Assembly: GCA_036406675.1 (NCBI GenBank)
Contig: DASXAO010000031.1
Location: 1-20,647, forward strand
Direction of reading: 5' to 3'
Source: SCGC-AG-212-J23 sp036406675
Lineage (GTDB): Bacteria; Pseudomonadota; Gammaproteobacteria; Burkholderiales; SG8-39
Length of the DNA stretch: 20,647 bases
Below the pieces are notes generated by a model that made no database searches, was not told the origin of the DNA, and worked only from the letters and a program-made list of their open reading frames with translations. Positions 6,714-13,780 of the stretch are shown one piece after another. Position 1 is the first letter of the stretch; each line of letters starts with the position of its first letter. A program made the position numbers and the translations under genes.

Positions 6714-9031
6714 TTGCTGAACAGGCGCTCGAACCAGCTCTTCGCCTTCTCGAGCGTCTGTCCGACGGCTTCCACAGCACCGTCGACCGGGCTGGCGCAC
6801 GGCGCCATGTCGCGCGGCGCGGAGCCCTGCACGAAGGGCAGCTCGAGCGCGCCCGGGCAGCTCACCCCGCGCAATCCGCTCTGCGGGTCGATCCAGACGG
6901 TCTCGATCTTCTCCGGCTTCTCGAGCGCGAGCGGCTCGGGCGCGAGCGCCGCCATCATGTCGCCCCAGACCGGCAGCGCGGCGGTCGATCCCGCGAGGCG
7001 CGCGGCGCGGTTGTCGTCGTAACCCACCCACACCACGCCCAGGCGATCGCCGGTGAACCCGGCGAACCAGGCGTCGCGCTGCTCGTCGGTGGTGCCGGTC
7101 TTGCCGGCGGCGCCGATCTCCGGCGGCAGGAAGGCCTTCAGCCCCTGGCCGGTGCCCTCGCGCACCACGCCTTGCAGCGCGGCGGTGAGCAGGTACATCG
7201 GCTCGGGGGGAAAAGCCTGCTCCACGGCGAGCGCGTAGCGCTGCAGCGGCTTGCCTTCCTGGGTGGTGACTTCCCGAATGGCGCGCAGCTGCGAGCGGAA
7301 GCCGCCGCTCGCGATCGTTTGATACATCTGCGCCACCTCGAGCGGCGAGAGCTCGACCGCGCCGAGGAGCGCCGAAGCGAAGGGCTTCACCTCGCGCTCC
7401 ACGCCGAGCTTCTTCAGGTTGCCGAGCACCTTCTCGACGCCGAGATCGGTGCCCAGGCGGGCGGAGGCCGCGTTGTACGAGTTCGCAAGGGCGATGCGCA
7501 GCGGCACCATGCCGTGGAACTTCTTGTCGTAGTTCTCCGGCTCCCAGTCGGGCGCGCCACGGCTTTTCCAGCTGAAAGGCCCGTCGTCGATCGGAGTGAC
7601 CAGCGTGTAGTGCGCGGGGTCGGTGAGGGCGGTGAGGTAGATGGCCGGCTTGAGCAGCGAGCCCACGGGCCGCGCCGCGTCCACGGCGCGGTTGTAGCCG
7701 CGATAGCGCGCGTCGCGCCCGCCCACCAGCGCCTGGATCTCGCCGCTCTGCGGATCGGTGATCACCACCGCGCCCTCGAGGCCGGGCGCGCCGAAGCGCT
7801 TGTCCTTGTCGAACTGCGCGAGGCGCCGGGTGAGGGCGCGCTCGGCGGCGTTCTGCGCCCGCGGATCGAGGGTCGTGAAGACGCGCAGGCCCTCCGAGCG
7901 CAGGTCGGCCTCGTCGTAGTCGCGCCGCAGCTGCCGGTGGACCACGCTGAGGAATGCGGGGTAGGGCGAGGTGCCGAAGCCGGGCTTGCGCGACACGCCG
8001 AGGTCGGCGGCGCGCGCTGCGGCGTACTGCTCCATCGTGATTGCATTCTGCTCGCGCGTCTCGCGCAGCACGAGGTTGCGGCGCTCGAGCGCCTTGGCCG
8101 GATGGCGGTGCGGGTCGTACACCGCCGGGCCCTTCACCAGGGCGACGAGCAGGGCCGACTCCGCGACCGTGAGGTGCTGCACTTCCTTGCCGAAGTAATA
8201 CTGCGCCGCGAGCCCCACGCCGTGGATCGCGCGATCGCGGTCCTGGCCGAGGTAGATCTCGTTCAGGTAGGTCTCGAGGATCTCGTCCTTGCCGTAGTGC
8301 GCCTCGAGCAGCACCGCCATCACGAGCTCGGTGAGCTTGCGCCGCAGCGTCCGCTCGGGCGTCAGGAAGAAGTTCTTGACGAGCTGCTGCGTGATGGTGC
8401 TGCCGCCCTGCACCCGGCTCGAGCCGATACTGAGCGCCGCGCGCGCCATGCTGCGCAGCGAAAAGCCGGCGTGGGTGAAGTAGGTGCGGTCTTCGGTCGC
8501 GATCAGCGCCTTCACCAGATGCGGCGGCACCTCGTTGAGGCGCACCAGCACGCGGTCTTCGTTGCCGGCCGGGTAGATGCCGCCGATCGGCAGCGGCTCG
8601 ACCCGCGCGAGCGCCACTTCGCGGTTTTCCGTGTCTGTAAGCGTGCTCACGGTGCCGCCGTCGAACGCGAGGCGCACCTGTTGCGCCGGCTGCGGCCCGT
8701 CCCAGAACATGAAGGCGCGCAGGCCGATGTCGAGCCGCTCGCCGCTGCGCACGTACCAGCCGCCCTCGGCCTCGCGCGTGGGATCGGGCTTCTCGATCAG
8801 CGCCTTGTAGCCGAGCTCACGCAGCTCGTCCTCGAGGTCGGGGAGCGCGAGGCGCAACCCCGCGTGCAACTCGAGCGGCCGGGCGTAGATGCGCGCGGGA
8901 AGCGCAAAGCGCCGGCCCTCGAATTCGGTTCGCACCCGGTGGTCGAGGTACAGCGTGTAGCCGCCTGCGAGCACCAGCAGCACCAGGAAACCGATGCCGG
9001 CGGCTCGAAGGACCTTTTTGCGCTGCCACAT
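6710..9031 (-). CDS. mrcB: Penicillin-binding protein 1B, bifunctional peptidoglycan synthase
   Basis: This is a class A PBP of 773 residues, inserted in the inner membrane and active in the periplasm. One transmembrane helix spans about residues 10-28, and the region before the glycosyltransferase (about 40-150, beginning PARIYARPLEL) fits the UB2H-containing part of PBP1B. The GT51 domain has its catalytic Glu180 in ATEDRTYFTHAGF and the motif GGSTITQQLVKNFFL at 209-223. The transpeptidase domain has the active-site serine Ser458 in SLLK, an SYN motif, and KTGTT with Lys644. The C-terminal tail contains two cysteines and ends WFERLFSK. The next gene encodes a TPR lipoprotein in 4-nt overlap, and a SleB-type hydrolase gene lies 45 bp upstream, so the three probably form one wall-metabolism operon. 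The distinction from PBP1A rests on the UB2H-like N-terminus and neighbour. Confidence 0.94.
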   Translation of the reverse strand: MWQRKKVLRAAGIGFLVLLVLAGGYTLYLDHRVRTEFEGRRFALPARIYARPLELHAGLRLALPDLEDELRELGYKALIEKPDPTREAEGGWYVRSGERLDIGLRAFMFWDGPQPAQQVRLAFDGGTVSTLTDTENREVALARVEPLPIGGIYPAGNEDRVLVRLNEVPPHLVKALIATEDRTYFTHAGFSLRSMARAALSIGSSRVQGGSTITQQLVKNFFLTPERTLRRKLTELVMAVLLEAHYGKDEILETYLNEIYLGQDRDRAIHGVGLAAQYYFGKEVQHLTVAESALLVALVKGPAVYDPHRHPAKALERRNLVLRETREQNAITMEQYAAARAADLGVSRKPGFGTSPYPAFLSVVHRQLRRDYDEADLRSEGLRVFTTLDPRAQNAAERALTRRLAQFDKDKRFGAPGLEGAVVITDPQSGEIQALVGGRDARYRGYNRAVDAARPVGSLLKPAIYLTALTDPAHYTLVTPIDDGPFSWKSRGAPDWEPENYDKKFHGMVPLRIALANSYNAASARLGTDLGVEKVLGNLKKLGVEREVKPFASALLGAVELSPLEVAQMYQTIASGGFRSQLRAIREVTTQEGKPLQRYALAVEQAFPPEPMYLLTAALQGVVREGTGQGLKAFLPPEIGAAGKTGTTDEQRDAWFAGFTGDRLGVVWVGYDDNRAARLAGSTAALPVWGDMMAALAPEPLALEKPEKIETVWIDPQSGLRGVSCPGALELPFVQGSAPRDMAPCASPVDGAVEAVGQTLEKAKSWFERLFSK

Positions 9032-9076
9032 ACGGTCGGATTTTACCTGCCGGAATGTGGCTTTCCTGTGGCGCGC

Positions 9077-9685
9077 CTACTTGTAGAAGATGTGCCGTCC
9101 GATTTTCGCAACACGCTGTTTTTGCGGAGCCCAGTCGGGCTTGATGTAGGTGGCGTGGAAGAAGGTCGCGCCCTTGAGCTGAGGGGTGTAGCGCTGGTAG
9201 TACACGGCCTCGGCGATCGTGAGCGCGCGTTGCCATTCCTCGCCCGACGGATCGGGCAGTGCGTCGAACTCGGTCCACGAAAAAGCGCCCACGTAGCGGC
9301 CGCGCGTCGAGTCCCAGTTCTTCTGGTACACCACCTCGCAAACCGTGTTCGGGAAGCGGCGCGAGGCCCGTCGATTCATGGTGACCTCGGCCACCGCGTA
9401 CTGCCCCTCGATCCGCTCGCCGCGCGCCTCGAAGTAGATATTGCGCGCGAGGCATGTGATGCTCTCCTGGTGGAACTCGCGTACGCGCTTGCGCCGCTCG
9501 TCCTGGTAGGCGAGCGCGGAGCGCAGTCCGAACGCGAGCGCGCCGACCGTGAAGAGGGCGATGGCGACGAACAGCCACGGCGTCTTGTCGCCGCCGTACC
9601 AGAACAGGGCCAGGCGCCGGCGCCAGTGCGCAAGCTCCCAACCGATGTTCAGCCACAGGTTCGTGCCCCAGTAGCGCCAATACAT
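9077..9685 (-). CDS. Membrane-anchored cell wall hydrolase, SleB/Hydrolase_2 family
   Basis: This protein of 202 residues has a cytoplasmic N-terminus rich in Trp, one transmembrane helix (about 35-53), and a periplasmic SleB-type domain (about 77-202). The domain begins CLARNIYFEARGE, with the probable catalytic Glu86, followed by GQYAVAEVTMNR, FPNTVCEVVYQ and FFHATYIKPDW, all typical of the family. SleB proteins cleave peptidoglycan as lytic transglycosylases in spores; non-spore-formers carry relatives whose exact bond is less certain. It lies 45 bp upstream of mrcB on the same strand, pairing a wall-cutting with a wall-building enzyme. The ATG at 9685 lacks an obvious Shine-Dalgarno sequence, but the next in-frame Met would remove the membrane anchor, so it was kept. 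Confidence 0.9.
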   Translation of the reverse strand: MYWRYWGTNLWLNIGWELAHWRRRLALFWYGGDKTPWLFVAIALFTVGALAFGLRSALAYQDERRKRVREFHQESITCLARNIYFEARGERIEGQYAVAEVTMNRRASRRFPNTVCEVVYQKNWDSTRGRYVGAFSWTEFDALPDPSGEEWQRALTIAEAVYYQRYTPQLKGATFFHATYIKPDWAPQKQRVAKIGRHIFYK

Positions 9686-9784
9686 GGGCGCGACTTTGCC
9701 GCGTCATATTGCGCACTCAAAGGCAAAAGTGCAGGGACCGCGCTAGCGGCGAGCACTCTGCACGGCCAGCGAAACGATTGATAC

Positions 9785-9810
9785 TTTTTTGCGGTTTTTC
9801 CGCTTTTTTT
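9785..9810. promoter_or_regulatory. Three phased A/T tracts, likely bent DNA upstream of the sleB-like gene
   Basis: Runs of 6, 5 and 7 thymines (9785-9790, 9795-9799, 9804-9810) are separated by GCGG and CCGC, so their centres are about 9.5-10 bp apart, close to one helical turn. Such phased tracts bend DNA, and they stand out in this GC-rich region. The patch lies 100-125 bp upstream of the SleB-like gene and 10 bp after the stop of the HTH gene. On the minus strand it could act as an UP-like element; on the plus strand it resembles a weak GCGG/CCGC hairpin with a T-run, but no plus-strand gene leads into it. Confidence 0.4.
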
Positions 9811-9820
9811 CGAGAATGTG

Positions 9821-10063
9821 TCAGTGCGCCCCGTCGGGGTGCAGCAGGACGATGTCGATGCAGGCCCGGTAGACGAAATCGGGCGCCTCCTCCGCGCCCT
9901 CGAGCCAGCGGCTCACCGACGCGACCGGGAGCCGCAGAAGCTTGGCTAGTTGTCCGACGCCGCCGGCCGTCTGGCAAGCCTCGTGGAGGATGAGGGTGCG
10001 CACGTGGGCCCGGAAGCCTGGCGGCCGCGGGCAATCGTTCGGTGCAACGTCGTTGGTAGCCAT
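9821..10063 (-). CDS. Small helix-turn-helix DNA-binding protein (YdaS/Cro-like)
   Basis: This is an 80-residue protein with a helix-turn-helix at about residues 34-57. GGVGQLAKLLRLPVASVSRW reads as a first helix, a turn and a recognition helix ending in the conserved SRWLEG, as in YdaS/Cro-type repressors. A helical tail (DFVYRACIDIVLL) may serve dimerisation. There is no ligand or receiver domain. ATG at 10063 was preferred over a TTG 21 nt upstream. It lies 36 bp downstream of an unknown gene on the same strand and could regulate its own cluster or the wall-enzyme operon that follows 135 bp later; neither is shown. No phage genes are nearby, so it is not clearly a prophage remnant. Confidence 0.72.
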   Translation of the reverse strand: MATNDVAPNDCPRPPGFRAHVRTLILHEACQTAGGVGQLAKLLRLPVASVSRWLEGAEEAPDFVYRACIDIVLLHPDGAH

Positions 10064-10099
10064 GGCTTCATCCAGCCACAGCAACCAGCGTGCCAGGCT

Positions 10100-10492
10100 T
10101 TAGCCGCGCGCCTCGACCATGCGCACGCGCGGCCATGCGCGGCGCGTTTTTTCCGACTGCCAGTAGCTGCCGCGCAGCGTCGCGATGACGCGCTCGCCGC
10201 AGCGGAGCGTGCCGTCGACGACCGCGAGGCCGGTGAACGGTCCTTGCTTCTCGCCGATCGCGCCGTCCTCCTCGAACAGGCATACCACCCGGTCGGCGCA
10301 CTCGACGCGCGCGAAGCGGTCGCTTTCCATCTTCCAGCCGTCGCTCAGGCTGAACGCGATCGGGTCGGCCGCGGGCTGGGTTTCGAGTTGTCCGCCGCGC
10401 AGCACGAAGGCTTCGGCGCTGACCTGACGGGGTCCTTCTTCGAAGGGGCGGGGTTCGCCTTCGAGGGGGGCGGTGAAAGAAAGGCGCACCAT
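10100..10492 (-). CDS. Hypothetical protein, about 130 residues
   Basis: I do not recognise this protein. It has no signal peptide, no clear membrane segment, and looks like a soluble beta-rich protein: alternating strands such as VSAEAFVLRGGQLE, RFARVECADRVVCLFEE, FTGLAVVDGTLRCGERVIATL. The C-terminus is basic (SEKTRRAWPRVRMVEARG). AAGGGG just before the start is too close to the ATG (10492) but well placed for the GTG that is codon 2 (10489), so either may be used. It lies 47 bp downstream of the SDR gene and 36 bp upstream of the HTH gene on the same strand, so the three may be co-transcribed. The coding call rests on protein-like composition and placement. Confidence 0.65.
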   Translation of the reverse strand: MVRLSFTAPLEGEPRPFEEGPRQVSAEAFVLRGGQLETQPAADPIAFSLSDGWKMESDRFARVECADRVVCLFEEDGAIGEKQGPFTGLAVVDGTLRCGERVIATLRGSYWQSEKTRRAWPRVRMVEARG

Positions 10493-10539
10493 GCCCCTTT
10501 CATGCAAGATTCGGGGGGGTCGTGGAACCCCGTACGGCC

Positions 10540-11316
10540 TTACAGGACCGTGGGATGGTGCGCGGCGTCGACGGTGATGTTGGCGCCGCTCAGAAGCAAT
10601 CCGCGATCGGAGGCGGCGAAGAGCACGATGTCGGCGAGCTCCTCGGGCTGCGGCATCCGTCCGAGCGGCAGGTTCTTCGTCGCGCGCTTGAGCGCCTCTT
10701 CCTCGCTGATTCCCTGGCGCTTCGCTTCCGCCTTCATGCCCTCGGCCACGCGGCCGGTCTCGGTAAGGCCGGGATTCAGGCCGACCACGCGCACGCCCTT
10801 GGCCGCGTAGGCGCCGGCGAGGCCGGCGGTCGCGAGCATCAGCGCGGCGTTGGCCGCGCCGCCGGCGAGGTGCGTGGGGGCGGGAAGCTTGCCGCCGTTG
10901 CCGATGATGTTCACGATCGCGCCCCGTCCGCGCGCCGCCATGCGCTTCACCACCGGGTCGATGACGTGGATGTAGCTGAAGTACTTCGCGTCCATGCCGG
11001 CGCGCCACGCCTGCGGGGTGAGGTCATCGGCGTCGGTGCGCTTCGCCGCGCCGGCCGAGTTGACCAGGATGTCGAGCGCGCCGAACTCCCGCTCCACGCG
11101 CTCGACCATGGCGGCCGCCGCCGACGCGTCGGTCAAATCGGCCGCGATGGCATACGCGTCGCCCAGGATCTTTTTCGCTGCAGCGAGGTTTTCCTGCGAT
11201 CGCGAAACGATCGCGACGCGCGCGCCTTCGGCGCGAAAGGCCTTGGCGCAGGCAAGGCCGAGGCCTTTGCTGCCGCCGGTGATGAGGACGTTCTTCCGCT
11301 CGAGTCCGAGGTCCAC
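10540..11316 (-). CDS. Atypical short-chain dehydrogenase/reductase (SDR) lacking the Tyr-Lys catalytic pair
   Basis: This is an SDR-fold protein of 258 residues, the classical SDR length. It has the cofactor motif TGGSKGLG (13-20), an Asp at 60 near the adenine ring, NSAG (86-89, replacing NNAG) and NPG (181-183). The active-site region is unusual: where classical SDRs have Ser...YxxxK, this reads NIIGNGG...HLAGGAANAAL, placing Gly near 152 and Asn near 156 at the Tyr and Lys positions, with no Ser at the usual site. It binds NAD(P) by family knowledge, but normal SDR chemistry is doubtful. The GTG start at 11316 was chosen over ATG at 11349 because GGAG lies about 6 nt upstream and the first residues (DLGLERKNVLITGG) then match the family. 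It may head an operon with the next two genes. Confidence 0.88.
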   Translation of the reverse strand: MDLGLERKNVLITGGSKGLGLACAKAFRAEGARVAIVSRSQENLAAAKKILGDAYAIAADLTDASAAAAMVERVEREFGALDILVNSAGAAKRTDADDLTPQAWRAGMDAKYFSYIHVIDPVVKRMAARGRGAIVNIIGNGGKLPAPTHLAGGAANAALMLATAGLAGAYAAKGVRVVGLNPGLTETGRVAEGMKAEAKRQGISEEEALKRATKNLPLGRMPQPEELADIVLFAASDRGLLLSGANITVDAAHHPTVL

Positions 11317-11404
11317 TGTGCGCTCCGGGTCGCCTGGGGGCGGGAGCATAGCAGCCTGAAGAGGTGTAGGGTTACGCCCGAGCGAAAGGGAGGCGCGCCG
11401 CGCG

Positions 11405-11914
11405 ATGGCGGTGTTGCTCAAGACTGCATTCGTGGGGCTGGCGGCGCAGGGCGCGCAATACGACCCCGCGGGCTGCTGGTACGCGTGCGCCTCCATGCTG
11501 GCGCGGCACTTCCGCCTGTCGCCCCGCATCTCCCCGCAGGAGCTCGCCAAGCGCGATCTCGCCGGCGGGGTGCTCGGCGCGCAGGTCACCGGCCGCGGCC
11601 CGGCGAACCTCGGCTCGAGCGACCACGAGCTGCTCGCGGCACAGGAGCAGTGGAACTCGGTTCCGCGCTGCGACACAGCGCATACGTACACCCTGATCGA
11701 GCTCGAGGACCGGCTGCGCACGCGCGGGCCGATCCTTTTCTACTGGATCAAGCATGCGGCGGCGCTCTATGGGCACGTTTGCGTGATGATCGGCACCGAC
11801 GCGACCGGCATCATCCATCACGACCCGCAGGGCGCCCCGGGCGCGAGGATGGACATCAGCACCTTCAACGCCGCGCGCCAGCGCTGGCGCTGCGCCCTCA
11901 TGCAGCGCGGCTGA
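11405..11914 (+). CDS. Papain-like cysteine peptidase, AvrRpt2/C70 or C39-like family
   Basis: This 169-residue protein has the layout of a papain-like cysteine peptidase. Gln18 (oxyanion hole) precedes the nucleophile Cys24 in GCWYACASML, His124 lies in YGHVCVMIG, and Asp140 lies in IIHHDPQG. The CW pair, the strand GPILFYWI before GHV, and the spacing match the AvrRpt2-type C70 family and the related C39-like group. It has no signal peptide, propeptide or membrane segment, so it is predicted to be cytoplasmic or exported by a non-Sec route. GGGAGG lies 11 nt before the ATG. It diverges from the SDR gene and faces a Bug gene across a short hairpin repeat. The substrate is unknown, and no toxin, bacteriocin or secretion gene is nearby. 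Confidence 0.8.
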   Translation: MAVLLKTAFVGLAAQGAQYDPAGCWYACASMLARHFRLSPRISPQELAKRDLAGGVLGAQVTGRGPANLGSSDHELLAAQEQWNSVPRCDTAHTYTLIELEDRLRTRGPILFYWIKHAAALYGHVCVMIGTDATGIIHHDPQGAPGARMDISTFNAARQRWRCALMQRG

Positions 11915-11917
11915 ACA

Positions 11918-11946
11918 CGTCATCCCCGCGAAGGCGGCGACCCAGG
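11918..11946. repeat. Degenerate REP-like hairpin between convergent genes
   Basis: The segment beginning CGTCATCCCCGCGAAGGCGG resembles the abundant proteobacterial intergenic repeat whose translation gives the WIPAFAGMT peptide; here the minus strand reads WVAAFAGM. It folds as CCGC (11926-11929), a GAAG loop and GCGG (11934-11937), and continues past one C-C mismatch. It fills nearly all of the 32 bp between the stops of the peptidase and the Bug gene and could help end or stabilise both transcripts. Confidence 0.65.
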
Positions 11947-12918
11947 TTACTCCGCGGTGATCCCGCGCGCCTTGATGACGCGGGCGTAGCGCTGCACCTC
12001 GCTCGCCAGGAATTTGCCGGCTTCTTGCGGCGTGGTCACATAGGGCTCCATCGCCTGGGCGTCGAACTTCTCCAGAAGCTCCTTGTTCTGCAGCGCCGCG
12101 TCGAGCGCCTGGTTCAGGCGCTTCACGATCTCGGGCGGCGTGCCGGCGGGTGCGAGGAGCGCCAGCCACTGAACGAAATAGAATCCCTTCACGCCTGCCT
12201 CGTCCAAGGTGGGCACGTCGGGCAGGAGCTTCGAGCGGCGGTTGTCGGTGATGGCGAGCGCCCGCAGCCTTCCCGAGCGCACGTGCGGCAGCGCTGCGGC
12301 GAGCGTCGGGAAGCTCATGTCTACCTGGCCGCCGAGCGTGTCCTGCAGCGCCGGTCCGCCGCCGCGATATGGGACGTGCAGGATGAAGGTGTGCGTCTCG
12401 TCCTTGAAGATCTCGCCGCAGAAATGGAACGTAGTGCCATACCCGGCCGAGGCGTAGGAAAGCCTGCCGGGATGGGCGCGCACCTCTTTCAGGAGCTCGG
12501 CCACGCTTTTCGCCGGGTTCTTCGGCGGCACGACCAGCACGTGCGGCGAGGTTGCGACCATGCCGATCGGCGCGAAATCGCGGATCGGGTCCCAGGTCAG
12601 GTTGGCGAACAGCGCCTGGTTCGTCACCAGCGGGATCGTGTTGAGCACGACCGTGTAGCCGTCCGCGGGGGCGCGGGCCGCGGCCTCCATGCCGATGTTG
12701 CCCGATGCGCCGCTGCGGTTGTCGATGACGATGCGCGTGCCGAGCTGCGCGCCCATCGGGTCGGCGATCAGGCGTGCGGTGATGTCGACGCTTCCGCCCG
12801 GGGGAAACGGCGCGATCAGGCGGATCGGCTGGCTGGGATAGCCCTGGGCCGCGGCAAATGGGCTCACGGCGGCAGGCGCGAGCGCGATAAGAATCGAAAT
12901 GCAGATCCAACGAACCAT
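11947..12918 (-). CDS. Bug/TctC-family tripartite tricarboxylate transporter substrate-binding protein
   Basis: This is a second Bug-type periplasmic protein, 323 residues long. A signal peptide (1-24, cleavage likely after FAAA) precedes the signature QGYPSQPIRLIAPFPPGGSVD; the family position usually Thr-Asp after PGG is Val-Asp here. The body carries IVIDNRSGASGNIGMEAAA and the VPYRGGGPALQD segment common to Bug proteins. ATG at 12918 was chosen over one 24 nt upstream because GAGGAGG lies 5 nt before it and the signal peptide then starts correctly. It diverges from a molybdenum hydroxylase operon across 52 bp, so a shared regulator and a shared substrate are likely. It is only distantly similar to the Bug protein at 3937-4896, so it is not a recent duplicate. 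Confidence 0.93.
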   Translation of the reverse strand: MVRWICISILIALAPAAVSPFAAAQGYPSQPIRLIAPFPPGGSVDITARLIADPMGAQLGTRIVIDNRSGASGNIGMEAAARAPADGYTVVLNTIPLVTNQALFANLTWDPIRDFAPIGMVATSPHVLVVPPKNPAKSVAELLKEVRAHPGRLSYASAGYGTTFHFCGEIFKDETHTFILHVPYRGGGPALQDTLGGQVDMSFPTLAAALPHVRSGRLRALAITDNRRSKLLPDVPTLDEAGVKGFYFVQWLALLAPAGTPPEIVKRLNQALDAALQNKELLEKFDAQAMEPYVTTPQEAGKFLASEVQRYARVIKARGITAE

Positions 12919-12970
12919 CGTGTCCTCCTCGCTGGGTATCATAGCGGCTTCGACGAGGAGGATCCTGCGC
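12919..12970. promoter_or_regulatory. 52-bp divergent start region with mirrored ribosome-binding sites
   Basis: Only 52 bp separate the start codons of the Bug gene (-) and the FAD subunit gene (+). The two Shine-Dalgarno sequences form an inverted repeat: CCTCCTCG at 12924-12931 and CGAGGAGG at 12954-12961. There is no room for two full promoters without overlap into coding sequence, so at least one -35 region must lie within a gene, or the promoters overlap face to face. No clear sigma-70 boxes were recognised. Confidence 0.6.
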
Positions 12971-13780
12971 GTGAAGGCGCCGTCCTTTGCCTATGCACGG
13001 CCGCAAACGCCCGCCGAGGCGTTCGAGCTGGCGCGCCGCCCCGGCGCGAAGGTGCTCGCGGGCGGCCAGAGCCTCATGCCCGCGCTCAATATGCGGCTCG
13101 CGCAGCCCGAGCTGCTGGTCGACATCTCGGGGCTGCCTTTCAAGGAGATCAGTCTCGAGCAGGGCGTGCTCCGGATCGGCGCCCTCGTTACGCATTCACA
13201 AATCGAAAAATCCGGGGAAATCGCAAAGCACGCGCCGCTGCTCGCCGAGGCGGTGAAGCACGTGGCGCACCCGGCGATCCGCAACCGCGGCACCCTCGGC
13301 GGCAGCATCGCGCTCGCCGATCCCGCGGCCGAATATCCCGCGTGCATGGTGGCGCTCGACGCGAGCATCGTGGTGGCCGGCGCGGGAGGCGAGCGCCTGG
13401 TGCGCGCGCAGGAGTTCTTCAAGGGGCTGTTCGAAGTCGACCTCGCGCCCGGCGAGCTGGTCGCCGCGGTCGAGGTGCCGGCGCAGCTCAAGGACCAGCG
13501 CTCGGTGTTCCTCGAGCTGGCGCGCCGGCACGGCGACTACGCGATCGTCGGCCTCGCCGCCTACAAGGGAAAGTCGACGCGCTTCGTGTTCTGCGGCGCC
13601 GGTGCCACGCCGGTCCTCGCCAGGCAGGCCTCCGCGGCCCGCGACCTCGAAACTGCGGTTTCCCTGCTCGAAAAGGACCTGGACCCGCCCGCCGACCTCT
13701 ACAACAGTGCGGCCACCAAGCTGCAGCTCGCGAAAGTGCTGCTCAAGCGCGCATGGAACACGCTCTCGACATCACGCTGA
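12971..13780 (+). CDS. Molybdenum hydroxylase FAD-binding subunit (CoxM-like)
   Basis: This 269-residue subunit carries FAD and passes electrons out of a xanthine-dehydrogenase-family enzyme. FAD contacts are seen at AGGQSL (30-35) and in RNRGTLGGSIALADPAAEYPA (about 105-124), the standard CoxM signatures; the C-terminal domain (about 165-260) is the usual CO-dehydrogenase flavoprotein C-terminal fold. GTG at 12971 was chosen because GAGGAGGAT lies about 9 nt upstream and KAPSFAYARPQT is the normal start for the family. It is slightly shorter than most CoxM proteins (about 280-290). The gene overlaps the 2Fe-2S subunit gene by 28 nt, and the three subunits follow the medium-small-large order of coxMSL operons. 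Confidence 0.93.
   Translation: MKAPSFAYARPQTPAEAFELARRPGAKVLAGGQSLMPALNMRLAQPELLVDISGLPFKEISLEQGVLRIGALVTHSQIEKSGEIAKHAPLLAEAVKHVAHPAIRNRGTLGGSIALADPAAEYPACMVALDASIVVAGAGGERLVRAQEFFKGLFEVDLAPGELVAAVEVPAQLKDQRSVFLELARRHGDYAIVGLAAYKGKSTRFVFCGAGATPVLARQASAARDLETAVSLLEKDLDPPADLYNSAATKLQLAKVLLKRAWNTLSTSR

Noticed and set aside
6497..9781. 1094-codon open frame antisense to mrcB and the hydrolase gene
   Set aside because: Shadow frame with no recognisable domain; the opposite strand encodes complete, motif-bearing proteins.
9781..9810. Plus-strand Rho-independent terminator (GCGG-TTTTT-CCGC with T-run)
   Set aside because: The stem is only 4 bp and no plus-strand gene reads into it; phased A/T tracts explain the sequence better.
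10513..10531. GGGGT/ACCCC hairpin between the SDR and the hypothetical gene
   Set aside because: A 5-bp stem from G- and C-runs is expected by chance in DNA this GC-rich, and no T-run follows.
10522..13752. Very long plus-strand open frame leading into the 2Fe-2S subunit gene
   Set aside because: It is antisense to the SDR and Bug genes, is low-complexity Arg/Ala/Gly-rich, and only its last 162 codons have protein-like sequence.
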